Shown here piece after piece: positions 33,901-43,693 of a stretch of 64,000 nt of DNA. A program made the translations under genes and the position numbers. Below the pieces are notes generated by a model. That model worked only from the letters and a program-made list of their open reading frames with translations, was not told the DNA's origin and ran no database searches. The stretch is taken from contig PDSZ01000010.1 in the NCBI GenBank assembly GCA_002748705.1, positions 1-64,000 of the forward strand, written 5' to 3'. This DNA comes from Candidatus Fermentibacterota bacterium (GTDB taxonomy: Bacteria > Fermentibacterota > Fermentibacteria > Fermentibacterales > Fermentibacteraceae). Position 1 is the stretch's first letter, and each line of letters starts with the position of its first letter.

Positions 33901-34377
33901 TCAGCTTACTGTTACTTTGTGTATGGTGTCTCCCTGACGAATGGAATCCACGACATTCTGACCGGAGGTAACCCTGCCGAACACAGTATGCCTTCCGTTC
34001 AGATGGGGCTGTGGACAGTGGGTAATGAAGAACTGGCTGCCATTGGTGCCGGGACCGGCATTTGCCATTGAAATAACTCCGGTTTCATGGGTCAGAGGGT
34101 TACCTTCAAACTCATCTTTGAACCTGTATCCAGGGCCGCCCATACCGGTTCCTGTAGGGTCACCCCCCTGAATCATGAAGTCGCTTATGACTCGGTGAAA
34201 AGAAACACCGTCGTAAAATCCATCACCTGCAAGAAAAACGAAGTTGTTCACTGTTACAGGTGCGTACTCAGGGAAAAGATCCAGTTCAATGGCTCCTCTA
34301 TCGGTTTCCATTGTAACTTTGTAAACTCTGTCGGTCTCGATTGTCATTTCCGGTGCAGCTGCGTATTGCTTTGCCAT
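33901..34377 (-). CDS. Cyclophilin-type peptidyl-prolyl isomerase
   Basis: 158 aa, single-domain and cytoplasmic (no signal). Seen: [20 protein letters not shown], the [19 protein letters not shown] motif with catalytic Arg, the NGSQFFIT block and HTVFGRV. It catalyses proline cis/trans isomerisation in folding proteins. GAAGGAA precedes ATG 34377, 16 bp after the leuS stop, so it is probably co-transcribed with leuS. The W for cyclosporin binding is replaced by H ([10 protein letters not shown]), as in many bacterial members. Confidence 0.93.
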   Translation of the reverse strand: MAKQYAAAPEMTIETDRVYKVTMETDRGAIELDLFPEYAPVTVNNFVFLAGDGFYDGVSFHRVISDFMIQGGDPTGTGMGGPGYRFKDEFEGNPLTHETGVISMANAGPGTNGSQFFITHCPQPHLNGRHTVFGRVTSGQNVVDSIRQGDTIHKVTVS

Positions 34378-34393
34378 TAGATTCCTTCCGGTA

Positions 34394-36856
34394 TCAGGTA
34401 ATTATGTTGACCAGTCTGCCTGGAACTGCAATAACCCTTCTGGGGGATTCCCTCTGAAGCAGTTCCTGTATTCTTCTGCTTTCAAGCGCCAGCTTTTCAA
34501 GCTGTGCTTCTGTTGCTTCTGAAGGTACCGTTATGCGGTCCCTTATCTTTCCTTTTATCTGCACTACTATCTCTATTGTATCCTGTACAAGATCTCCCTC
34601 AACCCACAGAGGCCACTGCTGATTGTGAATGGTTTCACCGGCAGTTCCAAAACCAAGTTCATGCCACAGTTCCTCGGTGATGAACGGAGCGCAGGGGGCA
34701 AGTATTGTAAGGAAATCCTTCTGGGCCCTTTTCCATGTGTCTGCTGCAGAAGATGCTTTTTCCCTGTTGGCTGAGAGGAAGTTCAGGAACTCCATCATTG
34801 CTGCAACTGCAGTATTGAACTGGAAGTCATCCATATCCTCTGTTACCTTTTTAACTGTTTTAGCAAGCTGAAACTTCAGCTCCTTCTCGAATGCTCCATC
34901 GGAAGCACTTTCCTCCAGTTGAGCGGTCTCTATGAAAAGTGACCATATTCGCCTGATAAACCTGTAGGTTCCGGCAATACCTTCCTCACTCCACTCTATC
35001 TCCGCTTCAAAAGGACCCATGAAAATTATGTAGAGTCTGAGAGCATCTGCTCCGTACTTTGCCACCATTTCATCTGGAGTAATGACATTTCCCTTGCTCT
35101 TGGACATTTTCTGATGGTCATAGCTGAGCAGCATACCCTGGTTCTTAAGGCAGCTGAAAGGCTCGACAAAATCCAGCATGCCTGCATCATGCATTACCTT
35201 TGTCCAGAACCTTGCATAGATGAGGTGCATTACTGCGTGTTCAGCTCCTCCTACATAGAGATCCACAGGCAGCCATTTCTTTACCTCTTCCGGATCAAAA
35301 GGAGCAGTGTCACAATCAGGAGAGGCAAACCGAAGAAAATACCAGCTTGAACAGGCAAATCCTGCCATGGTACTGGTTTCACGCCTGGCAGGGGCACCGC
35401 ACTCGGGGCAGGCTGTGTTTACCCACTCTTCGCAGGAAGCCAGAGGAGAACGGCCACTGTCATCAGGTTGATAACTCTCAACATCAGGAAGCATGACCGG
35501 CAGATTCCTGTCAGGAACCGCACCACACTTATCACAGTGTATGATTGGAATAGGAGCCCCCCAGTATCTCTGTCTGCTCACCAGCCAGTCCCTGATACGA
35601 TATCTTGTCTCCGCTTTACCGAAACCGTTCTCTTCGGCGTACCTGGACATTACCTCTCTGGATTTCTCCGAGGAAAGGCCTGAAAACCTGCCGCTGTTTA
35701 TAAGCACACCATCTGCAACTGTGGCAGCCTCCTGAACCCCTTGAGGTACACCATCAGGGGCAACCACCTCAATTATCGGCAGGCCGAATTTTACCGCAAA
35801 GGCATGATCCCTCTCATCATGGGCAGGCACCGCCATTATCGCGGCTGTGCCGTAACCGCCAAGAACATAATCAGCTGTCCATATGGGCACTTTCCGGCTG
35901 TTAAATGGATTCAGTGCATATGCTCCGGTGAAAACACCTGTCTTCTCCTTTTCTCCCTCAACCATCCTCTCAAGGTCGCTCTTTGCAGAAGAGGCCAGGA
36001 TGTATTCTTTTACCTCATTCAGCCTGTCAGGAGAGCATATCTCCATAAGGTCCGGATGCTCAGGGGCCAGAACACAGAAAGTGGCTCCAAAAATAGTGTC
36101 TATTCTTGTTGTATAAACTGGAAGCTCAAGAGTTTTTCCGCTACCTGTTTCAACAGAAAAAACAACCTCGGCACCTTTTGAACGACCTATCCAGTTCCTC
36201 TGCATAGCCTTGATGGATTCCGGCCAGTTCAGACCATCCAGATCGTCAAGGAGTCTGTCTGCATACTCTGTGATTTTGAAATACCACTGGGGCAGCCTTT
36301 TTCTGGTAACCTCACCGTCACAGCGCCAGCATATACCCCCTGCTGATTCTTCATTTGAGAGTACGATGCGGCAGCTGGGGCAATACATCTGATAGTTATC
36401 TGACTGGTATGCAAGACCTCTGTCAAAGAGAAGCAGGAAGAAGTACTGTGTCCACCTGTAGTAGTCAGGATGCGAGGAGTTTATTTCTCTGCTCCAGTCA
36501 TATCCTGCTTCAAAGAGCTTCATCTGACGCTTGTAATTTGCAGTGTTTATTCGTGTGACTTCCGCAGGATGAGTTCCGGTTTTGATGGCATACTCTTCAG
36601 CAGGCTGTCCGAAGGCATCCCAGCCCATAGGATGAAGGACATTAAGACCGTCCATTTTCTTCTTTCGGGAAATGACATCTGTAGGAATGTAGTTTCTGCA
36701 GTGTCCAACAGAGAGACCTGCTCCGGAAGGATAGGGAAAATAGTCCAGGCAGTAAAAGTTATCCCTGTCAGGATTGCTGCCTGTTTTGTACAGATCCGCC
36801 TTCTCCCAGAAGGGAGCCCATTTTTTCTCAATTTCCCTGAAATCATAGCTTTTCAC
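34394..36856 (-). CDS. leuS: Leucyl-tRNA synthetase
   Basis: 820 aa class I synthetase that charges tRNA-Leu. Seen: N-terminal [16 protein letters not shown] (HIGH-like site), zinc-binding and editing regions ([18 protein letters not shown]), and KMSKSKGN near the end of the catalytic domain. GTG 36856 is chosen because AGGAGG sits just upstream and the protein then begins [13 protein letters not shown], as usual for LeuS; the frame extends ten codons up without support. The short C-terminal extension ([18 protein letters not shown]) is typical of bacterial enzymes. Co-transcribed with the cyclophilin. Confidence 0.96.
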   Translation of the reverse strand: MKSYDFREIEKKWAPFWEKADLYKTGSNPDRDNFYCLDYFPYPSGAGLSVGHCRNYIPTDVISRKKKMDGLNVLHPMGWDAFGQPAEEYAIKTGTHPAEVTRINTANYKRQMKLFEAGYDWSREINSSHPDYYRWTQYFFLLLFDRGLAYQSDNYQMYCPSCRIVLSNEESAGGICWRCDGEVTRKRLPQWYFKITEYADRLLDDLDGLNWPESIKAMQRNWIGRSKGAEVVFSVETGSGKTLELPVYTTRIDTIFGATFCVLAPEHPDLMEICSPDRLNEVKEYILASSAKSDLERMVEGEKEKTGVFTGAYALNPFNSRKVPIWTADYVLGGYGTAAIMAVPAHDERDHAFAVKFGLPIIEVVAPDGVPQGVQEAATVADGVLINSGRFSGLSSEKSREVMSRYAEENGFGKAETRYRIRDWLVSRQRYWGAPIPIIHCDKCGAVPDRNLPVMLPDVESYQPDDSGRSPLASCEEWVNTACPECGAPARRETSTMAGFACSSWYFLRFASPDCDTAPFDPEEVKKWLPVDLYVGGAEHAVMHLIYARFWTKVMHDAGMLDFVEPFSCLKNQGMLLSYDHQKMSKSKGNVITPDEMVAKYGADALRLYIIFMGPFEAEIEWSEEGIAGTYRFIRRIWSLFIETAQLEESASDGAFEKELKFQLAKTVKKVTEDMDDFQFNTAVAAMMEFLNFLSANREKASSAADTWKRAQKDFLTILAPCAPFITEELWHELGFGTAGETIHNQQWPLWVEGDLVQDTIEIVVQIKGKIRDRITVPSEATEAQLEKLALESRRIQELLQRESPRRVIAVPGRLVNIIT

Positions 36857-36922
36857 TGCCCTGTCCTCCTGTAAAAGTATTCGCAAATATACAAAAGTGC
36901 TGCTTAACAGAAGCAGTTAGGA

Positions 36923-39754
36923 TCAGAGCTCAGCTCTGGTGAACAGTACAGTGCACTGGGCTTCCGGACTTGAAACTATTCGGCAGCCGGCTTCTTCAAG
37001 CAGGGAGGAAATAAATGCGATCTCTGCCCATATATCAAACACACCTTTATCAAGACTGATGGAACCACGATTGACTTTTTCTTCGGTAACCATCTCAGCA
37101 AGACCGGTTATCTTCAGCAGTACAGAAGGACTTTCAGTCAGAGTGTCAGATTCAACGGCCAACCCTATCACTGAATCTGATGTAAGTATTCTGCATAGAC
37201 TGGAAACAGAATTCAGAACAACTTCAGGAATGATCATCACCTGAGGGAAACTGTCCGAGAGTGACAGTGAAGGCGGTCTGAGGCCTCTTTCTACAAAACC
37301 GGAAGGAAAACCGGACATGAACCTCTGTAACGAAACCTTTCTGAAGAGAGTTGAATTAACTGAGAAGGATAGTTTGACAAGCTCAGATATTCTCAGAGCC
37401 GACTCCTGTGAAAGAACAATGGTCCTTGCAAAACCCGAAAAGGGATCAGACTTCTCAACAAGGTTAAGCAGAGCATTTCCCTGTCTCATGGATTCTGTTG
37501 CGATATCCTGAAAAGCATCTATCAATAGTGCCAGATTCGCCATCATCGGATTATCAGGCAGACCCTTTTTCAAAGGATCTGTTAATCTTGCAGCCCTGAT
37601 ACTGGAAACCAGTTCACATATTGACTCGAGAACCGGAAGATTGGCGTTGCCGGAAGGTCTTACCTCATACTCTGCATAGTCCATTATCAGTATGGCACAG
37701 GCTTCGCCGTTTGTCTCCCTGAACTGTTCTGAATCTTCAGGAAAAGAAGCTGCGGCTTTACCATCTCTGAAGAAATGTAACCCGCTGCAACAGTCAAGAC
37801 TTTGCGCAATATCCCATACTGATTTAAAAATCTCTGTCTTGTTATCGGAAAGAACTGATCTGGTAAAAGTACTCAATATGGAAAGGCTGTTAACTGAGTT
37901 GCCGTGTTTTTCTGCAGTACTTACTGCATATCCTTTCGGATAGAGTCCGGTAAGAATGAATCCGTAATCACCTTTGAAGAGCTCAGGGTGCTCAAGAATT
38001 GATACATGCCAGCGAAATGGCCTGGACATGGTGCCATCAAGCTTCTTAACCTTCCAAACCAGTGAATTACTGCTCATGTCCAGAGTGCCTGCAGCAGAGA
38101 GGGAATCCAGGGAGAAACCCACACCGGAAGGATCAATTATACTCTGAACCTTCTCAGGTGTTGCCATTTCTTTTGTAATGCCTGTAATACGCTCCATTTC
38201 CGGATTCCAGTATACTGGACGGTTATCCCTGGTGAGTACGCAGACAGGTAACGGAACACTTCCCAGAAAGTCAGAAAGAAGGGCTTCGCATCTAATCTCT
38301 GTTCCCTCTGAAGATGAAAGGCTTCTGCAGTTTTTCTGTAATTCAAGTGACAGTTCAGGGAGCAATGCAATCAGTTTCAGAATGCTCTGTTCGCTGTCTG
38401 TAATGGATGAATTGCAGAGCATTATAAAGCCCATGCTTCCAGCTCCTGAGCCAACAGGAATTATTGTACAGGAAGTGAAAACTGAAGCAAGCCTTCCAAG
38501 CTCACTCTGACCTACTGTGCAAACAACTCCGCTGCTCCATACAGAGGCGGGAAATCCGAGGGATGCAATATGTTCGAAGCTGAACTCTGAAGGCCATTTA
38601 CCTGCACAGCCTGACTGCCGAAGTGTTTCCGACTGATCATAGGAGAATTCAACCACAGCCTCTGAACCTGTAATTCCAAGTATTTTATCACAAAAGGAAT
38701 TACTGTCTCTTTTTTCACCGGTCTTCAGCTCTTCGGCAAGTCTGCTGATTCCTTCCAGCCCTCTGCGGAGTTTTCTGTTCTCTTCCCTCAATACGGATAT
38801 TTCAGTTCTGTCCTGAAAGAGGCATACATAGTTTACAGCCTGATTTATTCCATTGCGAACCACACGGAGTATGTGTTTAATAGTAAGAAGAGAACCGTCA
38901 CGCTTTCTGAATGGAAGTACTTCAGACAGTTCAGACTGCTCATCTCCGTACAGCCTCTCTGTTGAATCATGCACCCACTTGTAAGAATTCTCAGGAAGCA
39001 CATCATGAAGCTGCTGACCTATGAGTGACCCTCTCTCCCCGGTAATTATGCCAAACCCAGGATTAGACAACAGTATTCGAAAATGGCTGTCCAACAGAAG
39101 AATTCCGGTGGTTGTTGACTGGAGATATGCCTGATTCAACCTGTTAAGCGCCCTGAGCCTTTTTCCTGTTTTGTAAACTTCAGTGGAGTCAGTGAAGATA
39201 CCGATTACACCGGTGCCCCCCTGGCTTAGCATACCATCAATCCGCTTATCTCCGGAAGGTCTGAACTCTATACGGACTTCATGTCCTATGTGCGCTGAAG
39301 AGATCACACTGGTCCAGTCATAAAGAACAGGAGCTGGAAGAACATCCTCCGCTTTTCTCCCTAGAACATCTTTCTCTCTGGGGCCGAATAGATAGGACAT
39401 TCTTCTGTTCCATCTCATTATTGAGCCGTCAGGAGAGAAACCTACTATTCCTGCAGCCATGTCGGAAACAAGGTCTATCTCCGGACCTCCGGTTTTCACC
39501 AGTGTTACAGAATTGTTCAAACCGGTACAATCGGGAATGACAAAAAGCCCTGTATCAGAATCAGTAAAGGGAGTGCCGCCTTCAGTTAGCGCAGACGCAA
39601 TACTGCCGGAAAAAGAATCTATCGGATTCTCCAATGAGTTTAATTCCTCTGCTGTTATGGAGAGTATTCCTTCAAGATTTCCCTCAGCAGTCACTTCTCC
39701 TGAAGAGGGGTTATAAATCAGGCGAACCCATGAGGTATCAGAAGCCTGCATCAT
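36923..39754 (-). CDS. Large PAS-domain sensor with degenerate kinase-like C-terminus
   Basis: 943 aa, no obvious membrane span, so cytoplasmic. At least three PAS-like domains: about 90-185 (AGIVGFSPDGSIMRWNRRMS), 210-310 (GILLLDSHFRILLSNPGFGI), and 490-600 (LPVCVLTRDNRPVYWNPEME), with a coiled coil and a GAF-like region near 320-470. The final 250 residues have the helical length of DHp plus ATPase domains, but I see no H-box histidine and no N, G1 (DXGXG) or G2 boxes; SLLEEAGCRIVSS retains the shape of the ATPase end. So it may sense a ligand and act by binding partners rather than by phosphotransfer. GGAG precedes ATG 39754. No response regulator nearby. Confidence 0.7.
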   Translation of the reverse strand: MMQASDTSWVRLIYNPSSGEVTAEGNLEGILSITAEELNSLENPIDSFSGSIASALTEGGTPFTDSDTGLFVIPDCTGLNNSVTLVKTGGPEIDLVSDMAAGIVGFSPDGSIMRWNRRMSYLFGPREKDVLGRKAEDVLPAPVLYDWTSVISSAHIGHEVRIEFRPSGDKRIDGMLSQGGTGVIGIFTDSTEVYKTGKRLRALNRLNQAYLQSTTTGILLLDSHFRILLSNPGFGIITGERGSLIGQQLHDVLPENSYKWVHDSTERLYGDEQSELSEVLPFRKRDGSLLTIKHILRVVRNGINQAVNYVCLFQDRTEISVLREENRKLRRGLEGISRLAEELKTGEKRDSNSFCDKILGITGSEAVVEFSYDQSETLRQSGCAGKWPSEFSFEHIASLGFPASVWSSGVVCTVGQSELGRLASVFTSCTIIPVGSGAGSMGFIMLCNSSITDSEQSILKLIALLPELSLELQKNCRSLSSSEGTEIRCEALLSDFLGSVPLPVCVLTRDNRPVYWNPEMERITGITKEMATPEKVQSIIDPSGVGFSLDSLSAAGTLDMSSNSLVWKVKKLDGTMSRPFRWHVSILEHPELFKGDYGFILTGLYPKGYAVSTAEKHGNSVNSLSILSTFTRSVLSDNKTEIFKSVWDIAQSLDCCSGLHFFRDGKAAASFPEDSEQFRETNGEACAILIMDYAEYEVRPSGNANLPVLESICELVSSIRAARLTDPLKKGLPDNPMMANLALLIDAFQDIATESMRQGNALLNLVEKSDPFSGFARTIVLSQESALRISELVKLSFSVNSTLFRKVSLQRFMSGFPSGFVERGLRPPSLSLSDSFPQVMIIPEVVLNSVSSLCRILTSDSVIGLAVESDTLTESPSVLLKITGLAEMVTEEKVNRGSISLDKGVFDIWAEIAFISSLLEEAGCRIVSSPEAQCTVLFTRAEL

Positions 39755-39916
39755 TCAGCTCCAGAGTAATTCAATAAATACAATTTCTGATAAACCTGCC
39801 TTTATAGAAACGAACCTATTTGCAAATTCGGCTGTATACGAGGAATTCTGCACCCTTATCTGTACCTTGCCTGAGAACACCGAAGCAAGACTTCCCTGTA
39901 AGACCTGCTGCGAATT

Positions 39917-40987
39917 CTATTCAAAGAACCTGTATGAGACCCCGAAGGATATCTGGGTAGCTGAATCGTCAATGCGCTCTGCGCCTTCATTGGGAAATGC
40001 TGTATTCTTTCTGGCCTTGAACCTGTTCAGTATGCCTCCGCTGATGAGAAATCTGTTCACTCTGCCTTCAAAACCCATTCCGAAACCAAATCCGGCACGG
40101 TTTGCTATTCGCTGATCATCAAAACTGGCTGAGGTAAGAGCATTCAGGTTATTGGTAAGAGGCATTATCACTGAAAGCTTTCCCAGAAAATGATTACCGT
40201 CTGCAGGAGAAATGATCTCTCCCTCGAATCCAACAGTTATCTTGTTGATATGAGCCGCATAAACACTTGCTCCGAATGCTATCGTTTCATCCATTCTTGC
40301 AGTTCCAGATGAATAGCTGACACCTGTGTTGAAAATGTCCCCTGTAAGTGCAACACCTGCATGCCAGGCAAACTCACTTTCGTCAAAGCTCCATACCGCT
40401 GACGAGTCAGGAATAGTTATCAAATAACTGTTGAACAAGTATTCGTAGTCTGCCTCGGCAGTTCTGAAGCCTCCTGAGAAGCCTGCGGAAAGGGAGCCGC
40501 TTATTCTTCCGGAAACACCGGCCATTCCTTCCCATTGACTTCCTTTGGAATTCAGTACCTCAAAACCCACAGGCGGCAGGTCAGGGTTATCGTAAACTTC
40601 GTGTGTGCCCTCATATCCGAACTCAGCAACCTTGGCATACCCTGCAGCAAAAGACAGACCTGCTGCGGAAAAAACTGCTGCACCTGAGAAGTTACCCAGC
40701 ACCATCATGGTTCTCACTGTCTTTTCCAGATCGTTTTCAAGCACCTTTTCAGCCCAGGATACGGAGGACGCTGAAACCTGAACCGAAGGAGGCACAAGAA
40801 CCAGCCTTGCAGGATTGGTAAAAACATTCACCGGTTCAGGGATACCAATAGCTCTGCAGGACCCCAGTGCTGCCATTGAAGGGGAACAGGCAGGCAGGGG
40901 CGAACCGTTGTTCATAGAGTCGTGATAACCGAATCCATAGCATATTGAAGTGGAGAAAAGAATCACCAGTGCCGAAAAGTACTTCAT
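39917..40987 (-). CDS. Outer-membrane barrel protein, PorV/FadL-like (copy A)
   Basis: 356 aa starting at ATG 40987 (GGAG 7 bp upstream; a TTG four codons earlier is possible). Signal peptide MKYFSALVILFSTSICYGFG, then a mature start GYHDSMNNGSPLPACSPSMA. Glycine- and serine-rich amphipathic strands (GSLSAGFSGGFRTAEADYEY, AGVALTGDIFNTGVSYSSG) run to an aromatic end (SYRFFE). Similar in layout to its neighbour at 41004-42080, pointing to tandem duplication. PorV/FadL-type 14-strand barrels include the type IX shuttle PorV; that role is inferred from the many sorting-domain proteins nearby. Confidence 0.7.
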   Translation of the reverse strand: MKYFSALVILFSTSICYGFGYHDSMNNGSPLPACSPSMAALGSCRAIGIPEPVNVFTNPARLVLVPPSVQVSASSVSWAEKVLENDLEKTVRTMMVLGNFSGAAVFSAAGLSFAAGYAKVAEFGYEGTHEVYDNPDLPPVGFEVLNSKGSQWEGMAGVSGRISGSLSAGFSGGFRTAEADYEYLFNSYLITIPDSSAVWSFDESEFAWHAGVALTGDIFNTGVSYSSGTARMDETIAFGASVYAAHINKITVGFEGEIISPADGNHFLGKLSVIMPLTNNLNALTSASFDDQRIANRAGFGFGMGFEGRVNRFLISGGILNRFKARKNTAFPNEGAERIDDSATQISFGVSYRFFE

Positions 40988-41003
40988 CTTAAACTCCAAT
41001 CTG

Positions 41004-42080
41004 TTAAAGTGGAATTGTCAGCCCGACGGAAAGGGCGGTAATCACATCTTTTACTGAATTCACCTCAGGGTAGCCAAATACATTTTCACTGCGATTTTCA
41101 CTTCCGTAGTTGAAAGCTGCATTAAGATCAGCCCAGGAGAAGCTTATAGTGGTCCCCATAGATATTCCCAAAGCAGGGTCTGACTGGTCGCTTCCTCTGG
41201 AAGAAAGAGAGACTCCTCCTCTGAAAAACAAATTCTGTTCAGCATGTATTCCTCCGAAAACCAGAGCAGACCATGCAGTATCTTCTCCTTTATCATAGAG
41301 TTTTGCCTCTACACCTATGCCTGGAAAACCTGCTGCCATATCACCGAATGCCACCCCTGCTGCCAGAGTTGACGGGCAGTTCTCAGATTCAGATGAAAAC
41401 GATGCTCCCAGCTTTGCTCCATTACCGATATTTGCAGTTGCGCCAGCCCTCCATGCAAGCTCTCCCTCTTCACGGCTCCAGGCCGAAGAAGAGTCATCAA
41501 TGCTCTCTGAGAAATGATGCCAGTAGTAGTCATAGTTAATGTTACCGAACCGATATCCTGCTGAAGCTCCTATGGAAACACCTTCCAGGGCTTCAATGGC
41601 GGCGCCTGCAGCAGCCTCAAACACTCCGCCGCTTACTGTAATGTTTTCAAAACCGGCTATGATAAACGCAGAATCAGGATTTTCTTCACGGAAGAAGTAC
41701 TCACCTTTGTATGTGTAGTCTCTTACTCTTGCAAATCCCAGGGCAAACACAGTATTCCCAGTGCCGAACAAAGCCTGGCAGCCTGCTGCTCCCAGTCCTG
41801 CATATGTAAGGCTGTGTTTTCCAGCCCCGTCATCCACTGTTTCTTTCATTATGTGGGGGCCTATGGCAATATCTATACGGGATGAGTTCCCTTCTATTCC
41901 CGCAGGGTTGCCGAAAAGGCTCATATTACCCACTCCAAGAGAAGCCACTCCTCCAAAACCGTGGGAAACCGGGTCGGTTCCAGGAAGAGGGCTGCCAAGA
42001 CCAATAGCATCCACATAACCAAAACCCAGGGCAGCACTTGAAACAACTAGCAAAATCAGAAAAAGTTTCTCCAATATCAT
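41004..42080 (-). CDS. Outer-membrane barrel protein, PorV/FadL-like (copy B)
   Basis: 358 aa from ATG 42080, with GGAG at ideal distance. Signal MILEKLFLILLVVSSAALGF, then GYVDAIGLGSPLPGTDPVSH, which parallels the start of copy A (GYHDSMNNGSPLP). The body keeps the same order of blocks: an N-terminal NPAGIE segment (NPARLV in copy A), AALGFARV (AAGYAKV in A), DSSSAWS (DSSAVWS in A), ELAWRAGATANIG (EFAWHAGVALTG in A). It ends ALSVGLTIPL. Transcribed before copy A with 16 bp between them. A perfect TATAAT box lies upstream at 42122. Function as for copy A. Confidence 0.72.
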   Translation of the reverse strand: MILEKLFLILLVVSSAALGFGYVDAIGLGSPLPGTDPVSHGFGGVASLGVGNMSLFGNPAGIEGNSSRIDIAIGPHIMKETVDDGAGKHSLTYAGLGAAGCQALFGTGNTVFALGFARVRDYTYKGEYFFREENPDSAFIIAGFENITVSGGVFEAAAGAAIEALEGVSIGASAGYRFGNINYDYYWHHFSESIDDSSSAWSREEGELAWRAGATANIGNGAKLGASFSSESENCPSTLAAGVAFGDMAAGFPGIGVEAKLYDKGEDTAWSALVFGGIHAEQNLFFRGGVSLSSRGSDQSDPALGISMGTTISFSWADLNAAFNYGSENRSENVFGYPEVNSVKDVITALSVGLTIPL

Positions 42081-42121
42081 ACCGGTCTCCATTCAATTGA
42101 TGCAGAGTATACTCAAGTCAG

Positions 42122-42149
42122 ATTATAAGCATTCTCTCACTGCTGAAAA
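42122..42149 (-). promoter_or_regulatory. Candidate promoter for the tandem barrel genes
   Basis: A perfect TATAAT (42122-42127, minus strand) with TTTTCA (42144-42149, 4 of 6) 16 bp upstream. Start of transcription would be about 35 bp before ATG 42080. Confidence 0.5.
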
Positions 42150-42196
42150 CCCCATCTGAAAGAGGATGAAACCTCATCAGAACCATTCTCTGAAGC

Positions 42197-43693
42197 TCAC
42201 TTACGGCTGAACCAGTTTACCTTAACAGTTTTAACAGGTTTTCTCCTGCGCAGATGTCTGTCAAACAAGTCAACTGCGAATCGGTACACAGTCATATCGC
42301 TCTTCATTTTGAATCTTCTTGTGAGAACAGATAGAATATTATCAATCACTCTTATGGGATGAAAAACACACTTCAGCAATGCGAAATTTATGTATATCCA
42401 TAATCTGGCATAAGTGATAAGTCTGTAGTTGTCACGCCAAGTTGGTGAGAAGTTAATATTCTCATACTCAATATCATCAGGTTTCAAATCAGCTACACCT
42501 GTATCAGGAAGAGGAGTAAGCATGAAGGCAGTAATTTCATCCATTCCTAACCTTGTAAGTTTTCTGATGTATCTGTATGTCATTTTCCTGTCTTCCAGCT
42601 CTTCCCCAGGGAAGCCAAGCACAAAATTACAATTTACCCTTATTCCCAGCTGGTAGCACCACTTTACAACACTGGCCATATGCTCCAAATCCACAGGTTT
42701 ATTCATAAGTTTCAAAACCTTTTTTGATGCAGACTCAGGAGAAAGAGATATGTAACGGCATCCTGATCTGTAAAGAAGTTCCAGTTCATCAAATCCCACA
42801 GTCTCAGCTTTTATGCCCGATGGGAAGCAATAGGTATACTTCCGATTTCTATTAAGCAGCTCTTGAGCAAAATTCTTAGTTCTCTCTCTTGAAAGGGAAA
42901 AGTTCTCATCCTGAATATGAAAATCGGATACACCGTACATTTTATGATAGTGATCCATTTCATCAATTACTCTGGTTGGAGATTTTGCCATCCACTTTCC
43001 ACCCCACATTTTAGGAGTTTGGCAGAAAGCGCATGAATAAGGACAGCCTCTACTGGTAAGCATGGGTATGTATCTGCCTGTCCTGACCGGGCCGTGTGCA
43101 TAATGCAACTTCCAATAGGTTTCCATCGGAAGAGGATCATAAACAGCAAATGGAAGATCCTCTATAGGGCAGACCCTTGGCTCTCGCTCAAGATTATGTG
43201 TTTCACTGTGAATACCGTCCATGGTGAAAGGTTCTCCGGTGGAAAGCTTACGAAGGAGCATGGGAAAACGCTCCTCTCCCTCTCCCTGCAGTACATAATC
43301 AGCACCGGCATCAATGAAAGGGCCATAACAGAAGGTAGTATGATATCCTCCAACTACAATGGTAATATCCGGAAAGGCCTTCCTTACCTCTTTAATGATG
43401 TTAATAGCCATGCCGTGTTCCAATGTACAGTGTACCGATATACCGGCTACTTCAGCATCACAGGGAATGCACTGAGCTATTTCATCTGGAAGAAGTCCCC
43501 TTGCCTCAAACTTGTCCAGGTACGGAGAAAACCTGTGAGGAGCAAGCCCGTAAGCATCCACAATAGTAACACTGTGATCGTGCTCCATTAGCACACCTGT
43601 CAGATAAGGTAAATTGGCAATAATACCTGGGACGGAGCCAAAAGGACTGTTTTTAAGATTGATTACCGGAGTCCGCAGCAGAGCAACTTTCAT
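42197..43693 (-). CDS. B12-binding-domain radical-SAM protein
   Basis: 498 aa. N-terminal Rossmann-like cobalamin-type domain (VALLRTPVINLKNSPFG; VAGISVHCTLEHGMAINII; IVVGGYHTTFCYGPFIDAGA), then the radical-SAM core with CPYSCAFC cysteines at 217, 221 and 224 binding the 4Fe-4S cluster, ISLSPESAS and NFVLGFPGE. The DXHXXG cobalamin motif is absent, so B12 may sit base-on or be lost. The class includes methylases, cyclases and thioether-forming enzymes for lipids and natural products. ATG overlaps the stop of the upstream radical-SAM gene (ATGA), so both enzymes act together. The C-terminal 100 residues are basic and partly hydrophobic, hinting at membrane-associated substrate. Target unknown. 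Confidence 0.85.
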   Translation of the reverse strand: MKVALLRTPVINLKNSPFGSVPGIIANLPYLTGVLMEHDHSVTIVDAYGLAPHRFSPYLDKFEARGLLPDEIAQCIPCDAEVAGISVHCTLEHGMAINIIKEVRKAFPDITIVVGGYHTTFCYGPFIDAGADYVLQGEGEERFPMLLRKLSTGEPFTMDGIHSETHNLEREPRVCPIEDLPFAVYDPLPMETYWKLHYAHGPVRTGRYIPMLTSRGCPYSCAFCQTPKMWGGKWMAKSPTRVIDEMDHYHKMYGVSDFHIQDENFSLSRERTKNFAQELLNRNRKYTYCFPSGIKAETVGFDELELLYRSGCRYISLSPESASKKVLKLMNKPVDLEHMASVVKWCYQLGIRVNCNFVLGFPGEELEDRKMTYRYIRKLTRLGMDEITAFMLTPLPDTGVADLKPDDIEYENINFSPTWRDNYRLITYARLWIYINFALLKCVFHPIRVIDNILSVLTRRFKMKSDMTVYRFAVDLFDRHLRRRKPVKTVKVNWFSRK

